From Entoloma clypeatum (lineage: Eukaryota > Basidiomycota > Agaricomycetes > Agaricales > Entolomataceae), in NCBI GenBank assembly GCA_963565915.1, contig OY751485.1:5518001-5582000 (forward strand): a DNA stretch of 64,000 nt. The letters are read 5' to 3'. The notes beneath the pieces were generated by a model that did no database searches, was not told where the DNA came from, and saw nothing but the letters and a program-made list of their open reading frames with translations. The position numbers and the translations under genes are program-made. Shown one piece after another: positions 31,500 through 42,224 of this stretch (the first letter of the stretch is position 1; each line of letters starts with the position of its first letter).

Positions 31500-31669
31500 T
31501 CGAAGAATATGAGATCTTTGGCTACCGACAACGAATCAACTTCAAAGGCAACATATACCAGTCAGTTTATGATGGTGTGCTCAAGCTTATTGGGGAAACT
31601 AAGGAGGACGAATATTATGGTGGAAAATGGGATAACATGTGTTGTCATTGGGCGGCTGAGGGAATGTAG

Positions 31670-32082
31670 GTACTATGACAGTTTGTTATGAATCTTCTAA
31701 TAATTTCGATCCAGAAAAACCATGGAGCCAGCCAGTGCACCCTGTCGGCACAACAAGTGTGTCTTCCTCAATTAGCAATAGCTTTCACACTTCCATCTTC
31801 TATTATCCTGAGCCAACCATATCTCAATTTCTGTTGCTCATGTCTTTGGCTGGAATACTTATTGGTAACCCTCGCAAAATCCTCATTGTTCCTTTCTATT
31901 TTGCATCCTATAGCCTGTCAGTCATGGTAGTAGAGTAACTGCAATTTAATGTTTTGAATCACCTACATTTCATGAAATAAGGGCAGTGGACAAACCCAAT
32001 CCAGCTATTTTCATGCTATTGTTACAGATTGGTATGTTGGCTGGCTCATCTTGTGTAGAATGGCCCCATCCTGGCTAGGTCT
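31670..32082. other. no gene seen
   Basis: AT-rich, short frames only (31675-31938 is an 87-codon frame without recognisable features). May hold the 3' end of the disrupted gene. Confidence 0.3.
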
Positions 32083-32388
32083 TGTTGAAACTTTTCCATC
32101 ATGTAGATTAGATTGGATTAGATTATATCACGTGATCTTAGACATCTTCAATTACATACTTATTTGGTTGGTACAAACAGTAGTACGGTATATAAGACCA
32201 GGAAACTGTCAATATCAATAAGTTGTCTTGACTCTTAACCAGCTCCATCGCTCTTACCAGCCTCAACCGCTCTCACCAGCCCCACCCTTCTCAACCAAGT
32301 AAGTGACTAGAATGGTAGAGTAGAGTACTTCCACTGTAGCTGTGTTGCTCAGTACATCTGCGGCTAGCACCCAGGTGGAACTTCAACA
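32083..32388 (+). repeat. solo copia LTR
   Basis: 306 bp, TGTTGAAAC to CTTCAACA, flanked by the duplication GGTCT (32078-32082 and 32389-32393), so a full element inserted and was later reduced by LTR recombination. About as old as or older than the two full copies. Confidence 0.93.
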
Positions 32389-32465
32389 GGTCTGGCTAGC
32401 ACTGTTCAGAATTGACACGAGACTGCACAGAATTGATATGAGACTGTACAGTGCTACACAGATAA

Positions 32466-32844
32466 GAACCCATTCTATGGCCCTATGACACTATACAAGG
32501 CTGTCTGGTGCTGGGTAGCATGATCAGAGTTTGCTGATGAAGACAGAAAAAGAGAAGTGGAAAATGATGTCTTGCAGGGTTTGGAAGTGAAGGGTAGGTT
32601 GATTGATGGGAACACAGAGAAAGGTGGTGTGGGTAGTTGTAACCTTGACCTCATGACATGAGGTGAAGGTAGAGGATGGGTTATTATGGGAAAAATCAGG
32701 GTTTGCTGATATAATTGGAGGGGTCTGAGCTGGACTTTTTTTGACCCCTGAGGACCCCCCCCCCCACCCACATCAGCAAACCCTGATCATGCTACCCAGC
32801 CCTGGACAGCACTATATAGGGTCATAGCATCACAGAATGGGTGC
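32466..32844. mobile_element. foldback/MITE-like element with ~73-bp inverted arms
   Basis: Left arm 32466-32538 (GAACCCATTCTATGG ... TTTGCTGATG) and right arm 32771-32844 are imperfect reverse complements sharing CTGGGTAGCATGATCAG and CTATGACnCTATA. The loop of about 230 bp has another copy of the inner word (AAATCAGGGTTTGCTGAT at 32694). A further fragment with GGGAAAAATCAGGGTTTGC lies near 34733-34756. Non-coding. Confidence 0.6.
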
Positions 32845-34931
32845 TTTGCTATGTAGTTCTGTGTAGTTCAGGGTTCCTTCTATGCAGTTCTAGCCAGTTA
32901 GGGTCCTTTCTACACAGCACGAGCCAAACAGGGTACCAGTAGCATAAAAACGGCTCAATGAAATTGCTAACTGCTTGTGCTGATCTTATTTTGGACAAGG
33001 TAGAGGGTTTAAATCATTATATTAATTATATGTTATACAAATGTAAATGTAAAGTAGGGAGAAATGCTGAGGGCTCCGAAAAAAGCGGCGTAGTGATGTG
33101 TTAATGCATGCCAAGAAAAGTGGGGGCTCATGACATAGATGCGGCAGGTAGTGCCTATAGGTAAATACATTAGATATGGATATAAATAATGAAGGAGAGG
33201 CATACATTGGTGAAAAAAAACAGGAAAAATGACCATGTGTGACATGGCACGTCTGCATCTGGTGCCACCACCCTGTCGGGAGAGGTGGGTGGGTATGGTT
33301 GGGAGTAGCAGGGTTCAAGGCATGGTGCATTGGAGGGACAAGCTGGCATTGGTGATGGGCAAGGTAGAACGGGGTGGCGAGCATAGAGCAGTGTGGGAGA
33401 TAGGCTTTGGGAGTGTGGGGCCATGGGTGTGGTGACGTGTCATTGAAGAGAGCACCTGGGTCATGGGAGATGATGAGGGACAGGCTGGCATTAGGGGAGG
33501 GGTCGGTGTGCAGAATGTAGGCAAGAACAGACAATAGCTGTAAGATTTTGTTAATTACTGATATCAATAATAGAAAGAGGGATGTATCACTGGGGGCTTG
33601 GGTGCTTGTGGCATGGTGGGGGCATCACAGCGATGGTGGAAGAGGATGGGATTGAGAAGAACAAACAAAACAAAAAAATCCAACCAAGTACAAATGTGGT
33701 CACATGACTTTGTTGACATGACTTTGTCCATTGTTGAACTTCAATCAACATTCATTGCCACGCTCAACGTGATCCTTGCCTCCTACAGCAGACTCAACCT
33801 CGGAGTCTATTGGCCAACATTCCAGGGATGGGAATTTAGAGAGTATGTTGTTAGTATGCTGTATTCTAATTCTTGCATAAATATAATACACTGTGTTGCT
33901 ATTCCAACTGATGTCCAATGTGATGCCATGGACTTGGTCAGAACTAAGTTATTGCACTATGGACACTATAGAACCAGCAGTCTAGGCACACTGTGATACT
34001 GTTGACACTAGAGTATGTTTGCAGCTCCTCTGGGAACCCTTTTTCCACAGCCCCAGGGAGAACCCCCGCGGCAACTGTGCAGATCCCCAAATTATTCCCT
34101 AGAACCCCAAAATGCATGCCTGCAATGGTTCATGTGAAGAAAGCATGTGATTATGTTAGATAATGCCCCCGCGTGCCCACGCCGAATCGCCACACGCCTC
34201 AACCAGCTTGCCTTGTTGGCAGTTTCTGATGATCTCAACCCACCTGAAGATCCAGCCCAGACACTGATGATGTTGGATGAGGAGGGGGAGAATCAGCTTG
34301 CACCGCAGCTCAGCCAAGGTGGCTTTCAAGTAACGGAGGAAAATTTACTGCAATTGGAAGATTCTGAGTGTTTGTATCAGATAAGTCTTTCAAAAGCACA
34401 TAGGAATTCTAACATGATAACATGTGGGGCAGATGAGGTACACGAGGGGGCAAAACAGACAGGAAAGCACAGTCAACAGATGTGCGACACATCTGTTGGT
34501 GTTTGCTGATTGTCTCATGTGACAGGCTAATCAGCGACTCGCCAAGCCAGAATCTGGGGTTGCGAGGCCAGCTTCAAAAAATCCTTGGCGGTTTGCCTCC
34601 ATGACAACTCCTTCAAAGTGAGCTCCCAAGGACATTGCAAACATACTCTACTATGCATGCTATGGGTTGCTCTCGGCTAAGGTGGGTTGCTATGGGTGCT
34701 GTCAGCTAGATCAGGGTGCTATGACAGGCTATGGGAAAAATCAGGGTTTGCTGATGCACATGTGTTGCCGGGATCGCGTTCCAACACCCCCTTGTGATGG
34801 TGGTTAGAGGAGAAGGAAGGTGAGTTGTGTGCACAGTTGAACACGAGATAATCTGGTCATTGGAGAAAAATCCTGCTGGCATTTGACTGGTTCAAGGTGG
34901 ACATTGTAAACAAATATTTGTGATTGAACAG
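32845..34931. other. degenerate region, no assured gene
   Basis: Two unrecognised open frames: 33598-33996 (132 codons; includes FVDMTLSIVELQSTFIATLN, which looks protein-like) and 34147-34509 (120 codons; acidic Leu/Asn-rich). Likely remnants of an old gene or transposon. The end carries a partial copy of the foldback family. Confidence 0.25.
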
Positions 34932-35026
34932 GTCACTTTGCCGGAGTGGTTAACGGGATCGCCTGCTATAAACAGCGCGTGAGCGGTTGGGCTTTGCCCG
35001 CGAGTGTTCGAATCGCTCAGGTGACG
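34932..35026 (+). tRNA. tRNA-Ser(GCT) with 13-nt intron
   Basis: Acceptor GTCACTT pairs with AGGTGAC, discriminator G at 35026. D arm CCGGAGTGGTTAACGG; anticodon stem ATCGC/GCGGT with loop CTGCTA...A, anticodon GCT; long variable arm TGGGCTTTGCCCGC typical of class II tRNAs; T arm GAGTG-TTCGAAT-CGCTC. The extra TAAACAGCGCGTG after the base 3' of the anticodon fits the canonical tRNA intron position. A run of five T at 35030-35034 is a Pol III terminator. Mature length 82 nt without CCA. Confidence 0.88.
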
Positions 35027-35034
35027 TTCTTTTT

Positions 35035-36285
35035 CACTCAAGCCCCGAAAATCATCCGATTCATTCAACTTTGCATGTGCGGCTTATAAAATAAAACACA
35101 GGTTATAAACGCATTCGGATGCATCCAGATTCCAGAATGCGAACCCAATGCCCGAGTGCACTAGTTTCGCGTTCACATTCTTGTGCGGAATATCTGGCTA
35201 CATTCAAGTTCGGGGTGACTTATTGCCGAACTGAACTTCAGCGACCAGAGGACTCAGGGCTCTGTGTGAGTGCGTCAAACGACCGTGCCGCCCTGCAGGC
35301 AGTTACGTGGAGACACCGACATCCACGACAGGACGGCGCAAGGAGGGGAACAAGAGGTGTGACTCAAAGCAGGGTGAAGAGGGCGGAAGCAAAGTTGTTT
35401 GGGTTGGTAAGGTAGAAGACTGCGTGAACTTGAATCGTTTCTTCATGCCAAATATATGCGCAACGTACCAAGAAAACCCTATCGTTCGTTGCTGGAAAAC
35501 CCAGCTTTTGGCGGTCGGACCGACACGCAGACGATGGCCATACGGGCGAGGAAAGTAAGGAGAATGTGTATCTGGATGGAGAGGGGGTTAGATGGTAAAT
35601 GTCTAGCAGCTGAAAAAGAAAGAGACGGGTCGGCACAGTGAAGGAGGGTAGAGGTAAAGACTCACCCGGAAACCAGGAGGCCGGGAGATATCACCAGTTG
35701 TCTATGGCACGCTCTCAGCCCACGTAGTCGATGGAGTCAATGCTTCCTTGAAAACGGGGTATTGCGGGCGACGAACTTGCAGTTTACGTTTGGGACAAGT
35801 TTGGCTGGCCCTCGCATGGTAACCCATTGTCCTAGTCAGTGGCATTGCGTCTGATCAGACTCGTCTACTGTGTTGTTCTTCTCATCGCGGCGAACAAAGG
35901 AAACAGGGACAAAAAAACTGTGAACGAATTCGGGTGATTTCATCCTTGAAACAAGTACCCACCTGTACTGCGTCCCCCGTCGAGTTGTTGACCCATGATC
36001 GATGCATGATCCCCTGCGGAGAATTGGCCTACTACAAGACGTCCCACAGATACGCATACCGCAACCGAATGTTCCCAGTGCAGGGTCTGTGAACTGCTCT
36101 GGGCTTTGGTGCGTCTGCCTGTTTCACGCCGCGTGTCCCCCGTTTTCTCATCTCCATTCACCTGGTACGCAAATACAGCCATCGTAATCATCGTTATGAC
36201 ATAAAAGGAGGCAGCGATGGTCCTCACCTTCAGCACAACAAGTTTTTGAGTCATTTCAGCCAAGAAACCCTCTCGTGCCACTGAT
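35035..36285. other. no gene recognised
   Basis: Short frames on both strands without domain signatures. May contain the promoter of the gene at 36286. Confidence 0.35.
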
Positions 36286-36503
36286 ATGCATATCTCCCTC
36301 GCTCTTATATTTTCCATCGCTCTCAGCGCTATGAGCGCCGCTGCCGCCGCCGCATCCCCCGTCCCGCTTGATGCACGCATGCAGGATGTGAGTCACCCAC
36401 CTACTAAGCCTGCCTGTCGAGCTGAATTTTGGAAATATGGGTCCAGGCTCCGGAGAAGCCATGTGTCCCTGCCCGAGCAAAAAAGTACTGTCCCGGGCAA
36501 TAA
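36286..36503 (+). CDS. putative small secreted peptide (52 aa, one intron)
   Basis: ATG at 36286 opens a classic signal peptide (MHISLALIFSIALSAMSAAA, then AAAASPVPLDARMQD). A 59-nt intron at 36388-36446 (GTGAGT...GTCCAG, phase 0) leads to an 18-codon second exon with two cysteines (KPCVPA, KYCPGQ) and TAA at 36501-36503. Small cysteine-containing secreted peptides are common in mushrooms, but this one is not recognised. A competing minus-strand frame (35940-36380) has no domain evidence. Confidence 0.4.
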
Positions 36504-37510
36504 GGCCTGTCCACAAAGTTTGGATTATCGAAGTGTTATCGAAGTGTATCGTGTATTAGGAAACCTGTCCAATAAGATCCGAAAAACGCCCACTGTACCT
36601 TGCCGTTGGTTGTACCGTTGTTTCACTCGTTTGTGAACCGCACGATGCCCCAGGACTGGCCGAACAGTTGGTCGTCGTCCAGAGGCTCAGCCCTTGATCG
36701 CAGTTCTGTCAGGGCAAAACGGCGTTTTTTCTCGTCGACCCTTCAAAAAACGTAATCTTTAGCAAAACGAGGGTAGTTTTATCAGGTGTGCTTGATGAGA
36801 TTACTTACACCACGAAGGAACAAGGTAGCCATGAAGGTCGATTATATATATATCCCACAATACCGCACTGGCACCCGCCTCACGGCACGAAACGCCGCCG
36901 TTTTTTTTTGGTGCCCGAGACTCGAAGAAGCAAGATTTCTGACAAGCGCCGATGAGTAAGATGGCAGGCTTGTGGGGTTTGTTGTAGTTCCAATGTCCAG
37001 ATGTAGTGCCGCTGGCAGATCATGAGGGTGCCCTGGATCACGGTGTTTGAACAGGTCGAACTTTCAGAACGAGCATACATACTGTACTTACTCCGAGTCG
37101 CCTGAAGGCGCTGCGAAAGTTCAGAATGCGGGGGCATCGAACTGGCACGACCAGAGACACGAAGTTCAAGTGGCGTAGTACCTGATAGCATTCAACCTCC
37201 GCCTGCGGTATGGATCATCAGCATGAAACAACGCGTTTTTTCTTGAGTCTGCTGGTCGCGCGAGTAGGAACTGGAAGAGCAGCCGATATCCGATCCGATC
37301 ACCATCAACTAAACGCCAAGATACAGTACCCAGCGATTTCCCAGCCTCCTAATCATGCGCAATTTCCATGGGTTGAGTAGTCGGATACGTTCTTCTTCTG
37401 GGAGATTAGCTCCAAAGTAAGTAACGTCATCCGCCAGCCGTCGACGATGCTTAAACTGGCCCATTTACCGCCATTTCATCTCCACCTAACTTACGACAAA
37501 CCCCCCACAG
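36504..37510. other. no gene recognised
   Basis: No supported frame. The stretch 37354-37510 contains an exon-like ATG and a GTAAGT donor that might be the 5' exon of the next locus, but the frame does not join. Confidence 0.3.
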
Positions 37511-38100
37511 CAATCACCACAAGCGGTGAACAGCTGCATGCATGCCCCAAGAGAGGATTTAACGCCGCCGAAGGAGGATCATTACACAGCTGAGGAGGAG
37601 CTGCGGAGGTACGATGGATCCAACCCAGATTTACCCATCTACGTCGCCATCCAAGGGTTCGCAAAACGATATTTACATATAAGTAGCCTGAGGTTGTGGG
37701 ACGGGTGTGCTGATTGTGCCTTGGGGTCTTTGACATTGACATATAGGAAACCATTTTCGACGTCACCTATAAGTACTTAACGTTTAACCGCGACTTGTAC
37801 GGTCCCGGGAAGTCGTATGGTGTATTCTCTGGGAAGGATGCTTCCAACTTGAAGGGGTCTTGGGATGTTGAGTCTGGAGCCAGAGCATGCTATTATTGGA
37901 GATTACAGCGATCTCGATGAGAAGGATCGGGGGAGGCTGGACTATTGGTATTCCTTTTTCACGTCAGTTCAATCGTTGTTTCAACTCTGTTGTTAGGCGA
38001 ACCCCCGGTTCAACCGCTGACGAGGTCGCTTTTGATTAGAAGACGATACAATATTGTTGGGAAAGTGGTTGATTCTCCCAGTGCGGCGTCAAACTTCTAG
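37511..38100 (+). pseudogene. MAPR/Dap1-like cytochrome b5-fold heme protein, broken
   Basis: Clear MAPR signature: YTAEEELRRYDGSNPDLPIY, VAIQG, IFDVTYK, LYGPGKSYGVFSGKDAS, LGMLSLEPEHA, DLDEKDRGRLDYWYSFF, RYNIVGKVVD. Exons end near 37660 and at 37962, and the last is 38040-38100 with TAG. The family binds heme and supports P450 enzymes of sterol synthesis at the ER. Breaks: the frame does not join across the first intron, there is a one-base shift near 37855-37864 between GKDAS and LGMLSLEP, and no convincing start or membrane anchor exists upstream. Either a young pseudogene or sequence errors. Confidence 0.72.
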
Positions 38101-40093
38101 ATCGTCCCCGTTCTCCCTTTGCCTCTCGTACTTTGCTTCTCGCCGCTGTGTTGTATGTGCCACGGAAGGATATGAGATATTTTGCATAATCTTTGAGTAT
38201 GTCAGTTGATCGTTGATCTCAGTTTCATTGGGGAAGTTACGGTGCTTAACATCCCATTCGTAGGATTGAGGAAATGTGGATATGGATTCGGGTGAAGTAC
38301 TACAATCCATACCCGTGTGACATTAGGAGTTACAAAGGCACCGTAGCCCCGTAAACCCCGGTACTAGGCGGTAGACCTCCGCAGGGACCAGGGACTGCAG
38401 GTCATCGTGAAGCTAGCGAACATCGAGCTGACTCCCCGAGGAGCCACAGTCTGAAGGGTGGCACGTGGCACGCCGTGGAAGGGGGGCAACCCGTGCGCCT
38501 CTTTCTGTATAGCCTGAGGGCGTGGACTTATTATGCTGTCATCATATCAGAGTGAGCACGTCGACGCGTCAGCGATCCATTGCTACGACCATAACAGCAG
38601 TCGCCTCAAGTTCCCTCGCTTTCCGGCCAGAAATCGAGCATCGAACAGGCCAATCAAGTCAATGCAGCTGCAACACACCAGCCGCTGCAGCCACCCGTCC
38701 CATGGTGCCACTTGTGAGATCTGGCGGCGCAGGCGCGGGGAGGGGGAGGGAAAGGGAAAGGGAGGGAAGGGGCAGGAATAGGAGGTTGGTGAGGTTGTCC
38801 TGCGAGGGGTGAGAGGGGCGGTTGAGTTTTGAGTTTGAGTTTTGAGAGCCTGCGGCTGGAAGGAAACTTTCAGGATAAGGTCTAAGGTGCGGGGGTGTCG
38901 TGCCTTTGGTCTGGGTTTGATGGTGAGCGCCGACTGTCCGCCGGTTCCCTGCGTTTTGCGGAGTGGAAGGGTGAGGTGGAACTTTTCAAGTTAAAGCGGG
39001 AAAGAGCGACTTATCAAGATTTGAGAGCGGAATTCTTGGGGGGAGCTTCGTCTGAGGCCGATGGACGAGGGGGGGTGAGTATCTCAGCCCTTGCTGTTCT
39101 CTTGATCGCGGTCCTCGGGATAAGTTCGCCGAGCACGAGCTGGACGCGTCTGGACTCATGTCGAACTTGGATTCAGGTCCGTTTGAGCAGGAGTCTGCGA
39201 GTTCCTCGATATGCACGTGATTAGGGGTTGGGAACGGCAAGGAAGATGGGCATGACATCGTGGATGAAAGTCGAGATGAGGTTGAAAGTATTGGCGCTTT
39301 TGCACTAGACACAAGGTTTTGATTACAACTCGGCGTAGGCAGGCTGTATATATCCATGCGGACTGCAGGGGGGTGAAAAGATGCTCTGGACATCGTCGGC
39401 CTAAGATCCTTGGTATAGAGCGCTGGCGCGTGAGATGATGGCAGTGAGCTGGTTCCTGTCCGCAGAATGACCGACGGCGATGTGTAGACGTGCGCAACAC
39501 AGCTCTGGGAGCGTGATCAGATCTGGACTGTACCCGAATCCGCCGGAGTCGCTGACACATTGGCTTGTTGCATATGTCCTGCCTTGATACATGATCGATG
39601 ATCAGATGGCTATAGTTGCTTCAGGGACTCACAGTGACATTTTGGCAGTTCCAAAAAAAAGAGATCAGAGTTTGGCCTGGTGCAGAAAGGAAAGTGGAAA
39701 GATGATGGTAGATGTTCGCAATCAGGGCAGAAAGTTTTGCCGCCGCAGTTGGCAGCGTTGACAGCATGCCACAAACTCAACCAAACCTGGGCCTGAAGGG
39801 ACGAATTAGGGGCGGTGTGAGAGCATGCGTAAGTATTGCGTCAAAATGGGAAGACGGGACATGGTTGCGACTTCAAGTAAAAAGAATTACATCATAGGTC
39901 GGCCGCCGATGGGTGGAGCGGTGAAGAAGACCCTTCCGTGGTCGAGGATGACGGGCAAAGTGAGGAGAGGAGGGCCCGGGGTTGTAGCGGACCCGCGGAC
40001 GGGTTGAGCTGAGGTGCTTGTGAAGTTTGAGGACTGAAAATAGGACAAAGTGCCTCGAGCGGTGTAAATAACTTAAGCTACACACGTGTCGTG
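38101..40093. other. no gene recognised
   Basis: GC-rich segment 38340-38520 without coding or known RNA signature; open frames at 38895-39224 (+) and 38986-39592 (-) lack domains. The last 100 bp should hold the glycosyltransferase promoter. Confidence 0.35.
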
Positions 40094-42224
40094 ATGAGCG
40101 ACAGTTTAAACTCCGCTGTGGTACATTTCTGGTCCCTTGTCGTCGTCGTCGTCGTGGCCAGCTGGCTTAGTTTCTCAAACGTCGAATCTGGCGTCCGTCC
40201 GCTCTTTACCACTATACCATGCTCTACCTTACCTCTGATGACTTTCCAATATGTAAGCCTCCCCTTCCCCCTTACTTATCACTTGCTCACCTTTCTCAGT
40301 TGTCCCCTTTGGTGTAATTGGGTATCCAATCCTCTAACCCCTCCAACCCTCCCAATTTTCTAACCACGCCCTCCCCTTAGTTTCTACCGCTACCTCTGGT
40401 ACCTCATCCGCCTCTCCGCCGCCTTCGCCTACCGACCCGTCCCGCTACCTGAAAACCCCACCTATGTCGCCTCCGAAGACGTCACCATCATCGTACCCAC
40501 CATCGACGCAGGCGAAGAGTTCAAAGAGGCCGCCCACAGCTGGCTCGTCGGCAAGCCCAAAGAAATCCTCATCATCACCGAAGAAAAGATGCTCGGACCC
40601 CTCCAGGACCTCGCCAACGCCGTCGACCCCGACCGCATCCGCGTCCTCACCGTTCCCTTCGCCAACAAGCGCCTCCAGATGAGCCACGGCATCAAGAACA
40701 CCACCACCGACCTCATCGTCTTCGCCGACGACGACGCCATCTGGCCCCCCACCATGCTTCCCTACATGCTCGCCTGCTTCGAGGACCAGAAGGTCGGCGG
40801 CGTCGGCACCAGCCAGCGCGTCCAGCCCGTCGGCGACAGCATGACCGTCTGGGAGGTCCTCGCCGCCTTCCGCCTCTCCATCCGCAACATCGAGATCGCC
40901 TCCTCCACCCACATCGACGGCGGCATCCCGTGCCTCTCGGGCCGCACCGCCGCGTACCGCACCGTCATCCTCAAGGACCCCGAGTTCCTCCACGGGTTCA
41001 CCCACGACTACTGGCTGGGAAAGTATCAGCTCAACTCGGGCGACGACAAGTTCCTCACGCGCTGGATGGTCAGCCACGGGTGGAACACGTACGTCCAGGT
41101 CTGTCCAGAGGCGGAGCTGCTCAGCACGATGAAGCCGAATTGGAGGTTCTTGAAGCAGGTGTTGCGGTGGACGAGGAACACGTGGAGGTCGGACTTGAGG
41201 AGCCTGTTCATGGAGAGGCATGTGTGGACGAGTCATCCGTATGTAGCTTATACCATGGTATGCCTTTTACTTTTTTATTCTCGAGCTGGTCCGCTTACAA
41301 CTTGTGGCGTTATTTAGGTGGACAAACTGTTCAACCCCCTGACGCTGCTGGTCGGGCCTTGCCTCGTCTCCTACCTCATTTACAAAAGTACCATCCCCAT
41401 TGCTCAAGGCGGGTACCACCTGCCGTGGTGGTAAGCCCTTCTCCCCTCCTTCCGTCGCCGTTAACCTCAAGATTATCATTTTTTTTTTGCTTCCTCCAGG
41501 AACATCATCCTATCATACATGGTTTGGCTGACAGCAACTCGCACAGCCAAGCTCCTGCCCCACCTCTGGTACCGCCCGCAGGACATCATTCACGTTCCCG
41601 CATTCATCATGTTCGGGTACTACTTTGCGATTATGAAATTATACGCTTTGTTTACGCTTCACGAGGTGGGTTGCTCCTTCCTTCTCTCCCCCCTCCCCCC
41701 TCCCTCTCACCAACTTAACCCGACACTGATCACCTCACCACCAGACTGGCTGGGGCACCCGCGCCGGCATCGGCGATGCCTCCGCCGCCACCGCTGCTGC
41801 CGACCGCGCAGCGGAAGAGGAAAAGCTCAACGCCACCAACCCTCCCCAAACTCACTCGGGCTCGGGCCCGAGCACGGGTGCGAACGACAACAACAACAAC
41901 CCGTATAGACAGGCGTATGCTGAGTCATCAGGGGGGTATGCGTTTGCTGGGTATTCTTCTTCTTCGCATGAACGGGGACAAGGGCAGGGGCAGGTGCAGG
42001 GGAGAGAGAGCGTGGAGGATGGAGCGTATGTGTATGATCGGTCTGCGGCGATACCTCCTTCGCCGTATCGGGATGGGGCTGTTTCGCCGTATGCTGATGG
42101 GGGGATATCGCCGTTTGGGGATGGGGGGACGACGCCGGTGTATCATATGAGGGCGAGGGGGAGGGGGGAGGAAGATGAGGAGGTGGAGATGCGGACGCCG
42201 GTGCAGGGGGGGTTTGCTAGGTAG
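40094..42224 (+). CDS. family 2 glycosyltransferase, Cps1/hyaluronan-synthase-like (602 aa, 6 exons)
   Basis: Exons 40094-40252, 40300-40313, 40381-41257, 41318-41430, 41500-41665, 41745-42224 by splice sites and frame. The 14-nt second exon restores QYLSPLVFYRYLWYLIRL. Membrane-embedded processive polysaccharide synthase: N-terminal hydrophobic segments; GT2 core with VTIIVPT, FADDDA (nucleotide-sugar binding), CLSGRTAAYR, NSGDDKFLTRW and the QVLRW (QxxRW) motif that holds the growing chain; then three membrane segments (LFNPLTLLVGPCLVSYLIY; NIILSYMVWL; FIMFGYYFAIMKLYALF). It resembles basidiomycete Cps1 proteins that make hyaluronan-like cell-surface polymer. The last exon is a low-complexity Gly/Ser/Gln tail, likely cytoplasmic. 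Strong NNC codon bias suggests good expression. Confidence 0.92.

Larger units (their letters stand above)
25224..31669 (+). pseudogene. DUF6532-like host gene split by copia-2
   Basis: Exon-like pieces flank copia-2: 25224-25391 (ends ELDD, donor GTAAGT), 25525-25602 (FKAAFYPAKFK, VALAIAC), then 25651-25668 rejoined across the element with 31505-31669 (CLEEYEIFGYRQRINFKG, QSVYDGVLKLIG, stop TAG 31667-31669). The intron at 25603-25650 has a GC donor (GCAAGT) and CACAG acceptor. The pattern of an A-L-type helix, LEEY, basic turn and VYDGVLKLI resembles the DUF6532 domain common in Agaricomycetes. The first junction does not keep frame cleanly, so the gene may have been decaying before the insertion, or an exon is missed. 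Confidence 0.5.

Noticed and set aside
33022..33567. 181-codon minus-strand frame
   Set aside because: His/Pro/Ser-rich low-complexity reading with no homology clue or splice support.
38340..38520. GC-rich segment considered as SRP, RNase P or other structured RNA
   Set aside because: None of the core motifs of those RNAs could be found.
40445..41236. 263-codon antisense frame in the glycosyltransferase gene
   Set aside because: Shadow caused by strong C at third codon positions of the real gene; Gly/Asp/Val-rich and domain-free.
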